This document shows positions 23,167-31,509 of a stretch of DNA of 37,267 bases, piece after piece; positions within the stretch are counted from its first letter, which is position 1; each line of letters opens with the position of its first letter. Source of the stretch: Deltaproteobacteria bacterium. Its GTDB lineage: Bacteria > Desulfobacterota > GWC2-55-46 > DRQE01. The notes beneath the pieces are model-generated. The model was not told the DNA's origin. It did not search any database and saw only the letters and a list, made by a program, of their open reading frames with translations. Location: contig WGEY01000034.1 in the NCBI GenBank assembly GCA_015492495.1, positions 1-37,267 on the forward strand, written 5' to 3'. The position numbers were made by a program, and so were the translations under genes.

Positions 23167-23667
23167 TCAGGCCTTCACATTCGTCTCCTTTTTCCTGGGG
23201 CCCTTGCTCTTGAAAAGGGCAGGCAGGGTGCATCTTAAGAATATGCCCAGGTGTTTGTTCAGCGGGTTGGACCTTTTCAGGAAAGGAATTATGGCCCTCT
23301 TCCTCGCCCCGAGCCCTACGAGCATCTCGTTGAGTTCGTCGTGTTCCGGGTCTATACTGAGCCCCTTCTTGAATACCGTTATCGCGCCCTTCTTGTTGCC
23401 GGCTTCGAGATAGACCTTGCCCAAGTTGAGGTAGTATTCCGCCCTTTTGTATTCTCTCTTTATGGCCCTGGTACAGAGCTCAAGCCCCATGCCTATCTTT
23501 CCCCACTTCAAAGCCGCGCACATGCCGTAGTAGGACATGTAAAGGGGTTTTTCCCTGTCAGCCATGTACGCCTTCTCAAAGGCCCTCGCGGCTTCATCCA
23601 GCCTGCCTTCCTTGAGGTGCCTAGTCCCCAGACGGAAGCTCTCTGTGTGGTCTTCCCTTGCCGTCAT
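23167..23667 (-). CDS. TPR-repeat protein
   Basis: A 166-residue protein with about three tetratricopeptide repeats: LGTRHLKEGRLDEAARAFEK, the partly degenerate PLYMSYYGMCAALKWGKIG, and AEYYLNLGKVYLEAGNKKG, with GAITVFKKGLSIDPEHDEL completing the last. The C-terminal 50 residues are basic and end in a lysine-rich tail (KGPRKKETNVKA). TPR proteins act as scaffolds; no partner can be named. The ATG at 23667 shares a base with the stop of coaX (TAATG), so it is translationally coupled, and a 98-base gap precedes EF-G2. Confidence 0.75.
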   Translation of the reverse strand: MTAREDHTESFRLGTRHLKEGRLDEAARAFEKAYMADREKPLYMSYYGMCAALKWGKIGMGLELCTRAIKREYKRAEYYLNLGKVYLEAGNKKGAITVFKKGLSIDPEHDELNEMLVGLGARKRAIIPFLKRSNPLNKHLGIFLRCTLPALFKSKGPRKKETNVKA

Positions 23668-24434
23668 TACGTGTTCACCTCGTATATTCTCTGGAGTCCC
23701 TTAAGGACCAGGAACTCATCGAGTTCGTCTATGGTCTTTGTCTCATCGATGATACGGCTTGCATAACCGCCTGTTGCTATGACCAGGGGCCTACAGGCCC
23801 TTTCCTTCTTTATCCTCTCGACAATGCCGTCCACAAGCCCTACAAAGCCGTAGAACAATCCGGACCTTATGCTTTCGATCGTGTTTTTCCCCACCACTGT
23901 CGCGGGCCTTGAGAACTCGACCCGTGGAAGGCTCGCCGTCCTTTCAAAGAGCGCGTCAGAGGATATGGAGACCCCGGGCGCTATGACCCCGCCTGCATAC
24001 TCGCCTTTTGCCGTTACGTAGTCGAAGGTTATCGCCGTGCCGAAGTCCACCACTATGAGCTCGCGCCTGTGCTTGCTGTACGCCCCCACGGCATTTACTA
24101 TCCTGTCAGCTCCTACCTCCCTCGGGTTGTCCGTAAGGATCGGCATGCCGGTCTTTATACCCGGGCCGACAACTATGACCGGATCTATCCCCGCGTATTC
24201 CGAGATCGCCCTTGCCATCGTATCCTTGAGTGAAGGAACCACGCAGGCGACCACGGCGCCGGTGAATTCATCCCCGGAGATGGCGGCGTTCGAGAAGAGG
24301 TTCAAAAGTATCATGCCGTACTCGTCATGGGTGCGCTCCTTTACGGTCATTACCCGCCAGTGTGTGATAAGCTCCCTGCCGCGGAATATACCGATAACGA
24401 TATTCGTGTTTCCAATGTCTACCGTAAGAAGCAC
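23667..24434 (-). CDS. coaX: Type III pantothenate kinase
   Basis: A 255-residue enzyme phosphorylating pantothenate with ATP, the first step of coenzyme A synthesis. Family motifs are DIGNTN at 6-11, the Asp-containing GADRIVNAVGA, VVDFGTAITFDYV, the PGV segment and TGGYASRI near the C-terminus. Type III kinases resist feedback by CoA and need a monovalent cation, as known for the family. I chose the GTG at 24434 (MLLTVDIGNTN, the usual beginning); the GTG at 24443 adds three residues and lacks a ribosome site. birA stops ten bases upstream, and the TPR gene overlaps its own stop. Confidence 0.9.
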   Translation of the reverse strand: MLLTVDIGNTNIVIGIFRGRELITHWRVMTVKERTHDEYGMILLNLFSNAAISGDEFTGAVVACVVPSLKDTMARAISEYAGIDPVIVVGPGIKTGMPILTDNPREVGADRIVNAVGAYSKHRRELIVVDFGTAITFDYVTAKGEYAGGVIAPGVSISSDALFERTASLPRVEFSRPATVVGKNTIESIRSGLFYGFVGLVDGIVERIKKERACRPLVIATGGYASRIIDETKTIDELDEFLVLKGLQRIYEVNT

Positions 24435-24443
24435 CGTGCACAC

Positions 24444-25433
24444 CTATAGAGTGCTGAAGGAAACATCGCCGGAGATGATCCTTTCGATATCGCCGGAAGG
24501 CCTCCTTACAAGGAGCGCCCCTTCCCCGTCTATACCGAGACAGATACCTTCCGTGTTTGTAAATCCCTTTATGCGAACCTCCCGCCCCACACCGTCGAAG
24601 TATCCCTTCCATGCCTCGTAGACCGGCTTGAACCCTTCTTTCAAGGAGGTCTTATACCACCTTTCAAAGACCGAATAAAGCGTGCAGGCGAAGTTCGTCC
24701 TCTCCACATCCCTCCCATTTTCCTTGCCGATGGATGCGGCGACCCTTCTTGTCTCATCCGAAGACTCGGGGTCCATGTTAAGGTTCACCCCTATGCCTAC
24801 CACCATGAAGTTCACCCTGTCGGTCTCTGAGCTCATCTCCGTAAGTATGCCCGCCACCTTGCGCGATGCTATAAGGACGTCGTTGGGCCATTTGACGTGC
24901 GGCCTTACGGGGCTGAACCTGCCGACCGTTTCAGCCACGGCCACCGCCGAAAGGAGTGTCATGGCCTGCGCCCTTTCGGGCGGTATCGCCGGCCTGAGTA
25001 TTATGGATGTATATAGGTTGACCCCAGGTGGGGAGTACCAGCCCCTTCCGAGGCGTCCCCTTCCTTTGCACTGGCCGTCTGCGACCACGACGGTCCCGTC
25101 GGCCGCCCCACTTCTTGCGAGCTCCATGGCCTTTGTGTTGGTTGAATCAATGGACTCGTAGAAGAAGATCTCCCTTCCGATGAGGTCCGTATCCAGGGCC
25201 GAGGTGATTTCAACGGAGTTGAAAGGTACGGGGTGTCGGTCTGCGAGTACGTAGCCCTTCCTTGGACTGCCTTCTATCAAGTAGCCGGCGTTCCTCAGCG
25301 ACACGATGTGTTTCCATACGGCTGTTCTTGATATGCCGAGCGTGCGGCTGATCGTCTGCCCGGAGACATGGCCTTCTCCGTTTGCCCTCAGTAATCTTAT
25401 GATCTCGGCTTCCTGAGAGGTTCGATCCATCAT
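24444..25433 (-). CDS. birA: Bifunctional biotin-protein ligase / biotin repressor BirA
   Basis: A 329-residue protein. Residues 1-65 form a winged helix-turn-helix (SGQTISRTLGISRTAVWKHI) able to bind a biotin operator. Residues 85-265 are the ligase: ESIDSTNTKAMELA, the biotinyl-AMP loop GRGRLGRGW at 124-132, KWPNDVL from 181 with the catalytic Lys, and GIGVNLN. The C-terminal 60 residues are the SH3-like domain. It makes biotinyl-AMP, attaches biotin to acceptor carboxylases and, in the BirA family, represses biotin genes. No bio genes are in the window. Its ATG overlaps the nadC stop (ATGA); an adjacent second ATG at 25430 is possible. Confidence 0.93.
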   Translation of the reverse strand: MMDRTSQEAEIIRLLRANGEGHVSGQTISRTLGISRTAVWKHIVSLRNAGYLIEGSPRKGYVLADRHPVPFNSVEITSALDTDLIGREIFFYESIDSTNTKAMELARSGAADGTVVVADGQCKGRGRLGRGWYSPPGVNLYTSIILRPAIPPERAQAMTLLSAVAVAETVGRFSPVRPHVKWPNDVLIASRKVAGILTEMSSETDRVNFMVVGIGVNLNMDPESSDETRRVAASIGKENGRDVERTNFACTLYSVFERWYKTSLKEGFKPVYEAWKGYFDGVGREVRIKGFTNTEGICLGIDGEGALLVRRPSGDIERIISGDVSFSTL

Positions 25434-26305
25434 TCGACTTCCAAGCTCATGTCGACCGCACGCACGGAGTGCGTAAGCGCCCCGACGGAAATGTAGTCGA
25501 CCCCTGTCCTGGCGATCCTGGCCACGTTGTCGAGCGTGACCCCGCCGGAGACCTCTACGAAGGCCCTGCCGTCGATGAGCTTGAGGGCCTTCTTGATCCT
25601 GTCGATACCCATGTTGTCGAGCATTATGATATCGGCATCTGCCTTCAGGGCCTCACGGACCTCTTTGAGGGTCCTGACCTCCACTTCTATGGAAGTGCCC
25701 TTCGGATACCTGGCCCGCACCCTTCCTATGGCCTCTTCCACCCCGCCCGCGACCTTTATGTGGTTGTCCTTTATCAGTATCGCATCGAACAACCCGAAGC
25801 GGTGGTTGAATCCTCCGCCGATCTGTACGGCGTAGCGTTCCATTATCCTCATGCACGGTGTAGTCTTTCTCGTGTCCAGTATCTTTACCGGCAGCCCCTT
25901 AGTCTTCTTTATGTACTCCCGCGTTGTGGTGGCGACACCGCTCAGCCGCTGCAGGAAGTTCAATGCCACGCGTTCCGCTGTGAGGATGTTCTTGAGCCTG
26001 CCCGATACGGTGGCTATTACATCGCCCTTTTTAACGACATCCCCGTCGTTTAAGTGCCTTTTGAACCTGATGGTGTCATCGAGTGTCTTGAATATCTTTT
26101 CCGCCACGAGGAGGCCGGCCACAACCGCCCTCTGCTTTGCAACGATCCTTGCCCGGCCCTTTTTGTTTTCGGGCACGATGGCCTCTGTTGTTATATCCCC
26201 CGAGCCGATGTCTTCAACGAGCGAGGCGTTTATGATCCTTTCGGTATACTCGTTGAGCGGGATACGGCCCCTCGTCTTTGCGGCCCCTTTCTTTTTACGC
26301 TTCAT
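25430..26305 (-). CDS. nadC: Nicotinate-nucleotide pyrophosphorylase (carboxylating)
   Basis: A 291-residue enzyme that converts quinolinate and PRPP to nicotinate mononucleotide, CO2 and pyrophosphate in NAD synthesis. Conserved blocks are EDIGSGDITTEAI, ERVALNFLQRLSGVAT, DTRKTTPCMRIMERYAV, GGGFNHRFGLFDAILIKDNH, EVEVRTL, DIIMLDNM and EVSGGV. The N-terminus has an additional basic stretch (KRKKKGAAKTRGR) before the usual start. It lies between valS and birA with four-base ATGA overlaps on both sides, so all three genes are translated from one message. nadA and nadB are not present here. Confidence 0.94.
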   Translation of the reverse strand: MKRKKKGAAKTRGRIPLNEYTERIINASLVEDIGSGDITTEAIVPENKKGRARIVAKQRAVVAGLLVAEKIFKTLDDTIRFKRHLNDGDVVKKGDVIATVSGRLKNILTAERVALNFLQRLSGVATTTREYIKKTKGLPVKILDTRKTTPCMRIMERYAVQIGGGFNHRFGLFDAILIKDNHIKVAGGVEEAIGRVRARYPKGTSIEVEVRTLKEVREALKADADIIMLDNMGIDRIKKALKLIDGRAFVEVSGGVTLDNVARIARTGVDYISVGALTHSVRAVDMSLEVE

Positions 26306-28968
26306 TCGCCTATACCCCTTATCCTTTTGATACTGGCCTCTATCTTGGCCTTCTTATCGAGGATGGCGTTGAGTTTCTGCCTCTCCTTTTCCACCACATC
26401 TCTGGGTGCCCTTTCGAGAAACCTGTCGTTCGAGAGTTTCTTTTCTACGGATGAAAGGTCCCGGCCTGTCTTTTCAAGCTCCTTCGTAAGCCTTTTGATC
26501 TCCGAGTCTATGTCCACGTGCCCTTTCAATGGTACGAAGACCTCTATCGCCGGTCCGCCGTCTTTTCCCCTGGCAACGGCGAAGGCGGCCTGGGCGGGCC
26601 TTTCGCCGCCCTCTGTTACGGTGAGTGCGCCTATACGTGCAAGGTTCTTGAGGTGGTCTCTACCCTCTTTGAGCGCCTCCGCCGCCGAAGCATCCCTGGT
26701 AAAGCAGACACAATCAAGTTCTGTGCCGGGCGGGATGTTCATCTCCGTTTTTATGTTCCTTACCGCCCTTATTACGTCCATGACGCTTTCGGTCTTCTGC
26801 GCCTCGGCCGGATACTCCCCCCTCGGCTCCGGGAATGACGAGCGCATTATGTACGTATCCGTGGACGGCAGGTAGGAGTATATCTCCTCGGTTATGAAGG
26901 GCATGAACGGATGGAGGAGCTTGAGCGTGTCCTTGAGAACGGTTACAAGGACACCCGATGCCGCCCTTTTCCTATCTTCCCCCTTTTCCCCCCTGAGGTC
27001 GGGTTTTATGAGCTCCACATACCAGTCGCAGAGCTCGTGCCAGAGAAATGTGTACACCGCCTTGGCGGCCACATCGAACTGGTAGTTTTCTATGGCACCG
27101 CTGACCTCCTTGGTACACCTCGAAAGCCTGGTGATGATCCACTTGTCAACGGTTGTGTAGTCCCGGGGACCGACGTCTCCGGTCCGAGCCCCCTCGGTGT
27201 TCATCAGCGTGAACCTCGCGAGGTTCCAGAGCTTGTTGGCGAAGTTCCTGTAGCCCTCGATCCTCTCTTCGGCAAGCTTTATGTCGCGGCCTTGTGCGGC
27301 AAGGGCCGTCAAGGTGAACCTCAGGGCGTCTGTTCCGTATTTTTCGATCATCACGAGCGGATCGATCACATTGCCCCTGGATTTGCTCATCTTCTGTCCC
27401 TCGGCGTCCCTGATGAGCGCGTGTATGTACACGTCCGCAAAGGGTACATCCCCTTTGAACTTGAGGCCCATCATTATCATCCTGGCGACCCAGAAAAATA
27501 TTATGTCGAAGCTCGTAAAGAGTGCGGAGGTAGGGTAGAAGAGCTCCTGCTCTACGGTCCGGTCCGGCCATCCAAGGGTCGAAAACGGCCACAGCGCCGA
27601 GGAGAACCACGTATCAAGCACATCCGGATCCTGAGAGATCCCGCTTCGGCCGCATCCTTCGCACCGTTCTGGATCCGTGGCAGAGACCGTAATGTGGCCG
27701 CAGCCTGTGCAGTGCCATGCGGGTATCCTGTGGCCCCACCATATCTGGCGCGATATGCACCAGTCGCGGATGTTCCGCATCCACTCGAAGTAAGTGCGTT
27801 CCCAGTTTTTGGGGATGAACCTGATCCTGCCGGCCTCCACCGCCTCTATGGCCGGCCCTGCAAGGGGTCCTACCTTCACGAACCACTGCTTCGAGAGCGT
27901 GGGCTCCACGACGGTCCTGCACCTGTAGCAGACGCCTATGAGCACGGAGTATCTTTCTTCCTTCTTGAGAAGCCCCTCTTTCTTGAGCTCCTCCACGACC
28001 TTCTCCCTCGCCTCGAACCTCGGCAGCCCTTCGAAGCCGCGTGCATTTTCGTTCATCCTCGCCTCTGCGTCCATGACCCTGAGCGGCTCAAGCCCGTGCC
28101 TGCGCGCCACCTCAAAGTCATTGAAGTCATGCGCCGGTGTTATCTTAACGGCCCCGGTCCCGAACTCCTTGTCGACCGAGGGATCGGCTATGACCGGAAT
28201 CTCCCTTCCGGCAAGAGGCAGCGTAAGCGTCTTTCCTACAAGGTGGCGGTATCTTTTGTCCTCCGGGTTGACCGCCACGGCCACGTCCCCGAGCATGGTC
28301 TCGGGTCTCGTGGTGGCCACCGTGACCGAGCCGGACGAGTCAGCGAGATGGTACTCCATGTACCAGAGAAACGAGTCCCTGTGCTCGTGCTCGACCTCGA
28401 GGTCAGAAAGGGCCGTACGGCATCTGGGGCACCAGTTTATTATGTAGTCGGCGCGGTATATGAGCCCTTCCTTGTAGAGCCTTACGAATACCTCTTTTAC
28501 GGCCCTTGAGAGCCCCTCGTCCATGGTGAACCTCAGTCGCGTCCAATCACAGGAGGCGCCGAGTCTTTTAAGCTGGTTTACTATGGTTCCGCCGCTTTCC
28601 TCCTTCCACCGCCAGACCCGCTCTATGAAACGTTCCCTGCCGAGCTCCTGTCTGGTCGTGCCTTCTTCCTTGAGCTGTCTTTCAACGACGTTCTGGGTGG
28701 CTATGCCTGCATGGTCCACGCCGGGGACCCACAGCACGTTGTAGCCCCGCATCCTCTTGTACCTTGCCATTATGTCCTGCAGCGTGTTGTTCAGGGCATG
28801 GCCCAGGTGGAGCGAGCCTGTTATGTTGGGCGGGGGTATTACCATTGAAAAGGCGGGTCTTTGCGAGTCCGTCTCCGCGGTGAAAAGACCGTCTCTGATC
28901 CAGCGTTCAAGCCACTCCTTCTCGACCTCAGCGGGTTCGTACACCTTGGCCAATGTCTTTTTTTTCAT
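26302..28968 (-). CDS. valS: Valyl-tRNA synthetase
   Basis: An 888-residue class I aminoacyl-tRNA synthetase. PPPNITGSLHLGHALN carries the HIGH-type motif at 54-57 and KMSKS lies at 526-530. The editing domain (TTRPETMLGD, AHDFNDFEVA), the zinc-ribbon-like CYRC and CTGCGH...CEGCG pairs, and the C-terminal coiled coil (about 810-880) are all present. Length is normal. FTSFDIIFFWVARM is the usual active-site segment. GAGGAG before the ATG gives a good ribosome site. It heads the valS-nadC-birA-coaX unit; its upstream region contains a G/C-flanked hairpin element and no T-box that I can recognise. Confidence 0.95.
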   Translation of the reverse strand: MKKKTLAKVYEPAEVEKEWLERWIRDGLFTAETDSQRPAFSMVIPPPNITGSLHLGHALNNTLQDIMARYKRMRGYNVLWVPGVDHAGIATQNVVERQLKEEGTTRQELGRERFIERVWRWKEESGGTIVNQLKRLGASCDWTRLRFTMDEGLSRAVKEVFVRLYKEGLIYRADYIINWCPRCRTALSDLEVEHEHRDSFLWYMEYHLADSSGSVTVATTRPETMLGDVAVAVNPEDKRYRHLVGKTLTLPLAGREIPVIADPSVDKEFGTGAVKITPAHDFNDFEVARRHGLEPLRVMDAEARMNENARGFEGLPRFEAREKVVEELKKEGLLKKEERYSVLIGVCYRCRTVVEPTLSKQWFVKVGPLAGPAIEAVEAGRIRFIPKNWERTYFEWMRNIRDWCISRQIWWGHRIPAWHCTGCGHITVSATDPERCEGCGRSGISQDPDVLDTWFSSALWPFSTLGWPDRTVEQELFYPTSALFTSFDIIFFWVARMIMMGLKFKGDVPFADVYIHALIRDAEGQKMSKSRGNVIDPLVMIEKYGTDALRFTLTALAAQGRDIKLAEERIEGYRNFANKLWNLARFTLMNTEGARTGDVGPRDYTTVDKWIITRLSRCTKEVSGAIENYQFDVAAKAVYTFLWHELCDWYVELIKPDLRGEKGEDRKRAASGVLVTVLKDTLKLLHPFMPFITEEIYSYLPSTDTYIMRSSFPEPRGEYPAEAQKTESVMDVIRAVRNIKTEMNIPPGTELDCVCFTRDASAAEALKEGRDHLKNLARIGALTVTEGGERPAQAAFAVARGKDGGPAIEVFVPLKGHVDIDSEIKRLTKELEKTGRDLSSVEKKLSNDRFLERAPRDVVEKERQKLNAILDKKAKIEASIKRIRGIGE

Positions 28969-29079
28969 GGATGCTTTGGCTCCTCAGTAAAGTAACGATC
29001 CGGTTCCGTGCCGGACAATCGATACTCGGCCGCCTCGGCCTCGTTCCATCATGTTTCCGAAAGAGACTTAAAAATTTAA

Positions 29080-29125
29080 GGGGGGAATCTAACGTAGTAT
29101 CACTTATCCTACGCTATACCCCCCC
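29080..29125. other. Two-tier inverted repeat with G6/C7 arms
   Basis: Outer arms are GGGGGG (29080-29085) and CCCCCCC (29119-29125). The inner arm CGTAGTAT (29093-29100) pairs with ATCCTACG (29106-29113) except for one mismatch, around a 5-nt loop. It lies 112 bases upstream of valS, in what would be its leader or promoter region. Confidence 0.45.
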
Positions 29126-29179
29126 GCAACTCTCTGGTAAGGCCATATATGAATGCATGCGCAGCGGGTGCCTGTCCCT

Positions 29180-29196
29180 GGATCGGCGGACGATCC
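29180..29196 (-). terminator. 6-bp hairpin downstream of the receiver protein gene
   Basis: GGATCG (29180-29185) and CGATCC (29191-29196) pair around a 5-nt loop about 48 bases beyond the stop on the minus strand. No U-run; weak support for termination. Confidence 0.3.
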
Positions 29197-29243
29197 CCGC
29201 TGTAAGTCGCCGGAAGTGCAAGCAGAGCATGATCGGAACCGCC

Positions 29244-30707
29244 TTACTTTGGCTTGCCCAGCACTTCCCGGATCCTGTTGATGAACTCCGTTTTAATGAT
29301 CTCTTCGGTAAGGTCAGGCACCACTTCCCATGCGATCTCTTCGATCACCTCACGTGCCACCCTCTCGACTATCTCTTCGATCCTCTCCCTCGGCAGAGAC
29401 ACCCCTTCGGTTTCCACTTCATCTGCTGCAGATGGGGCAGTAACAGCAGCCCCTCCTACCTCCCCTGCCGCAGCCTCAAACGGGGCGGGCTTCGCCGTAA
29501 CATCATGCTCAGCTGGAGAGGCCTCTTCTGCAACCCCTTCCGGGGCTTCTTCCGCGGCCTGCGGCATCCACTCTTCGGTTGCGATGGTAAGCTCCTCCCT
29601 TTCTTTTCCGGTGAGCTCCGCATCCGGTCCGTCTGTCAGGGGCGCTGGCTCCTGCTCAGATTCTTCAGTAGACGTTTCTTCGGGCTCTTCGGTGAAAGGG
29701 GCCCCGGGAGTTTCGAACGGGTCCGGTTCCACGTACTGTTCATCGGTCGGGGCTGTGGGCTCCTTTTCAGATTCTCCGGGCCCTTCTGTTACGAAAGGTG
29801 TCTCAAGCGTTTCGAACGGACCGGTCTCCTCGGCCCCTGGTCCTTCCTCCGCGGCGGCGGAAGGACCTTCAAAGGGTTCTCCCGCGGACGGTTCGGCCGG
29901 CCCTTCGGTGGAAGGGACCCCTGGAGTTTCAAACGCATCCGGTTCCACGGGCTGTTCATCAGCCGGGGCTGCGGGCTCGTCTTCAGATTCTTCTGTCACG
30001 GAAGGTTGCTCTGGTACTCCGGACAGAGTCGGTCCTTCCGTATCCGCTCCTTGCGGTCTTGGTCCGGGTGTTTCGCCGAAGGCATCCTCTCCGGGTGCTG
30101 AGGCGGGTTCTTCTCCACCGAAGCCGACTTCCTGGACGAAGTCCTCTTCGGTCAGTTCAAGCTCAAAGAACCCTTCGTCGCCGCCTTCTTCGGCCGCCGG
30201 TTCAAGGGAAAGGGACGGCTCCTCTTCTTCGAACGAAAACGGTTCCGTGTCGGGGACCTCGAGAAAATCCCCGGCCTCCCAGACCGATTCCGTGGTCTGG
30301 GGCTGTTCGGCGTCTTCTTCAGCCACTTGAGGCCCGGACGTTCGTGCAAGTAGCTCTTGCACCTTGCCGGTGAGCTCCTCAGATTCGAATGGTTTTACTA
30401 TGTGGTCGTCAGCGCCTACCCTTTGGGCCTCTTCGGCATCCAGGGTGTCGAATGTACCCGCCAGGAGCAATACCGGTATGCCCTTGAGATCCGGATCGTT
30501 TTTGACCGTCTCGCAGACCTCGTAGCCGCTTTTGCCGGGCATGGCCACATCCGCCATTATCAGGTCTGGCTTTATCTCGCGGGCCTTCTCTACGGCGCTT
30601 TCACCGTCGCTCACGGTCACAAGCTCGTAGTCCCCGTCTGCCAGCGTGAGGGAGACGACCTTCTGTATGGTTATACTGTCGTCAGCAAGCAGTATCTTTT
30701 TTGCCAT
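29244..30707 (-). CDS. Receiver-domain protein with long acidic linker and conserved C-terminal helix
   Basis: A 487-residue protein. Residues 1-120 are a CheY-like receiver: DD at 9-10, phospho-acceptor Asp53 (LIMADVAMPG) and Lys105 (IVKPFE). The position usually held by Thr/Ser reads Ala (LLLAGTF), as in some atypical receivers. Residues about 125-435 are Glu/Pro/Thr/Ala-rich, probably disordered, and contain internal repeats of the type EPDAFETPG. The last 50 residues are a conserved amphipathic helix pair (IEEIVERVAREVIEEIAWEV then VPDLTEEIIK) seen at the end of several Deltaproteobacterial signalling proteins. There is no DNA-binding domain, so output is probably by protein contact. GAGAGGAT precedes the ATG. 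No histidine kinase is adjacent. Confidence 0.8.
   Translation of the reverse strand: MAKKILLADDSITIQKVVSLTLADGDYELVTVSDGESAVEKAREIKPDLIMADVAMPGKSGYEVCETVKNDPDLKGIPVLLLAGTFDTLDAEEAQRVGADDHIVKPFESEELTGKVQELLARTSGPQVAEEDAEQPQTTESVWEAGDFLEVPDTEPFSFEEEEPSLSLEPAAEEGGDEGFFELELTEEDFVQEVGFGGEEPASAPGEDAFGETPGPRPQGADTEGPTLSGVPEQPSVTEESEDEPAAPADEQPVEPDAFETPGVPSTEGPAEPSAGEPFEGPSAAAEEGPGAEETGPFETLETPFVTEGPGESEKEPTAPTDEQYVEPDPFETPGAPFTEEPEETSTEESEQEPAPLTDGPDAELTGKEREELTIATEEWMPQAAEEAPEGVAEEASPAEHDVTAKPAPFEAAAGEVGGAAVTAPSAADEVETEGVSLPRERIEEIVERVAREVIEEIAWEVVPDLTEEIIKTEFINRIREVLGKPK
29691..29774. repeat. Linker repeat, copy B
   Basis: About 84 bases that closely match 29908-29990, with aligned positions exactly 216 bases (72 codons) apart. 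They encode EPDPFETPGAPFTEEP and the preceding EKEPTAPTDEQYV, against EPDAFETPGVPSTEGP and EDEPAAPADEQPV in the other copy. It is an in-frame duplication inside the disordered linker. Confidence 0.65.
29908..29990. repeat. Linker repeat, copy A
   Basis: Partner of 29691-29774. Third-position differences are frequent while the amino acids stay similar, so the duplication is not very recent. Confidence 0.65.
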
Positions 30708-30826
30708 CCCCGGTATCCTCTCTGGTTAGGTTTTTTCGTGGATATATTCATTTACGTTATCACTTAATTATTTAATAAGTCAAGGATTTTCTGGTGTTGC
30801 CGGCGGCCGTGTATCCAAGATTTACG

Positions 30827-30856
30827 TTGACTGCCGGAAAAGTTATCTGATACACT
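30827..30856 (+). promoter_or_regulatory. Extended -10 promoter of the protease-trpS operon
   Basis: TTGACT (30827-30832), 18-bp spacer, TACACT (30851-30856) preceded by TG and one base, an extended -10. +1 is expected near 30863, leaving about five bases before the ATG at 30868. The AT-rich stretch 30740-30785 on the other side probably holds the minus-strand promoter of the receiver gene; TTGACT at 30783-30778 is a candidate -35. Confidence 0.55.
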
Positions 30857-30867
30857 AACTGCTTGAG

Positions 30868-31509
30868 ATGATGGAAGAGTTCATAAGGATAACGCTGCTG
30901 AAGGTTCCTCCGATCCTGCTTGCCCTTACCGTGCACGAATGTGCCCATGCATGGGTTGCCACAAGGCTCGGCGACCACACCGCACGTATGCTCGGAAGGG
31001 TGACGCTCAATCCGGTAAAGCACCTCGATCCCATAGGTACCATAGTACTTTTCCTCTCGGGGATGTTCGGATGGGCCAAGCCCGTGCCCGTAAACCCCCT
31101 CAACTTCAGGGATCCATCGAGGGGGATGATGTGGGTGAGCGTGGCGGGCCCAGGGGCCAATCTGTTCTTGGCGGCCGTATTCGCCTTGATCTACAGGCTC
31201 TTGAACATCGGGGGTTATACCCTGTCTGTCATGGGGTCCCCGGTCCTCGGGCCGTTGTTCATAATGATAAAGTTCAGCATAATAATAAACGTCTCGCTTG
31301 CGATCTTCAACATGATCCCGGTGCCTCCGCTGGACGGGAGCAAGGTCCTCTCCCACTTCCTCGCCGCCGACAAGGCCCTTGGGTACGCAAGGATAGAACC
31401 GTACGGCTTCCTGATACTCATGGTGCTCATAGTCACTGGTATCGTCGGAAAGATCCTCTCGCCACTTGTCCTCTATACCGTTAATCTTCTCGTGTGGGGA
31501 GGGGTGTGA
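30868..31509 (+). CDS. Site-2 protease family (M50) membrane protein
   Basis: A 213-residue inner-membrane metalloprotease of the short S2P group without PDZ domain. HECAH near residues 24-28 is the HExxH zinc motif with catalytic Glu, and NMIPVPPLDGSKVL supplies the third ligand Asp. Four or five hydrophobic segments are visible. This gene upstream of trpS-scpA-scpB is a familiar arrangement in Geobacter-like bacteria. It has no Shine-Dalgarno, and the predicted leader is only about five bases; the ATG at 30871 is an alternative. Its TGA overlaps the trpS ATG by one base. The substrate is unknown. Confidence 0.88.
   Translation: MMEEFIRITLLKVPPILLALTVHECAHAWVATRLGDHTARMLGRVTLNPVKHLDPIGTIVLFLSGMFGWAKPVPVNPLNFRDPSRGMMWVSVAGPGANLFLAAVFALIYRLLNIGGYTLSVMGSPVLGPLFIMIKFSIIINVSLAIFNMIPVPPLDGSKVLSHFLAADKALGYARIEPYGFLILMVLIVTGIVGKILSPLVLYTVNLLVWGGV

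Larger units (their letters stand above)
28969..29243. other. Intergenic region upstream of valS
   Basis: 275 bases between the receiver-protein stop and the valS start. It contains the structured element at 29080-29125, an A/T-rich CTTAA/TTAAG repeat (29067-29080), a small TCCGG/CCGGA repeat near valS, and a GGATCG/CGATCC hairpin (29180-29196) that may terminate the upstream gene. I see no gene or tRNA. Confidence 0.5.

Noticed and set aside
23069-23233. Upstream extension of the EF-G2 frame
   Set aside because: Cys/Gly/Arg-rich residues without homology, overlapping the end of the TPR gene; the ATG at 23068 has a strong Shine-Dalgarno and the normal EF-G start.
26911-28509. Plus-strand open frame of 532 codons
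   Set aside because: Antisense to valS, whose translation is a complete synthetase. The long frame is a by-product of GC-rich codon usage.
28969-29243. T-box riboswitch for valS
   Set aside because: No T-box sequence, specifier-loop layout or T-run terminator could be recognised, and T-boxes are rare outside Gram-positive bacteria.
28953-30101. Plus-strand open frame of 382 codons
   Set aside because: Antisense to the receiver protein and its repetitive linker; the Phe/Gly/Arg-rich translation mirrors the Glu/Pro codons of the real gene.
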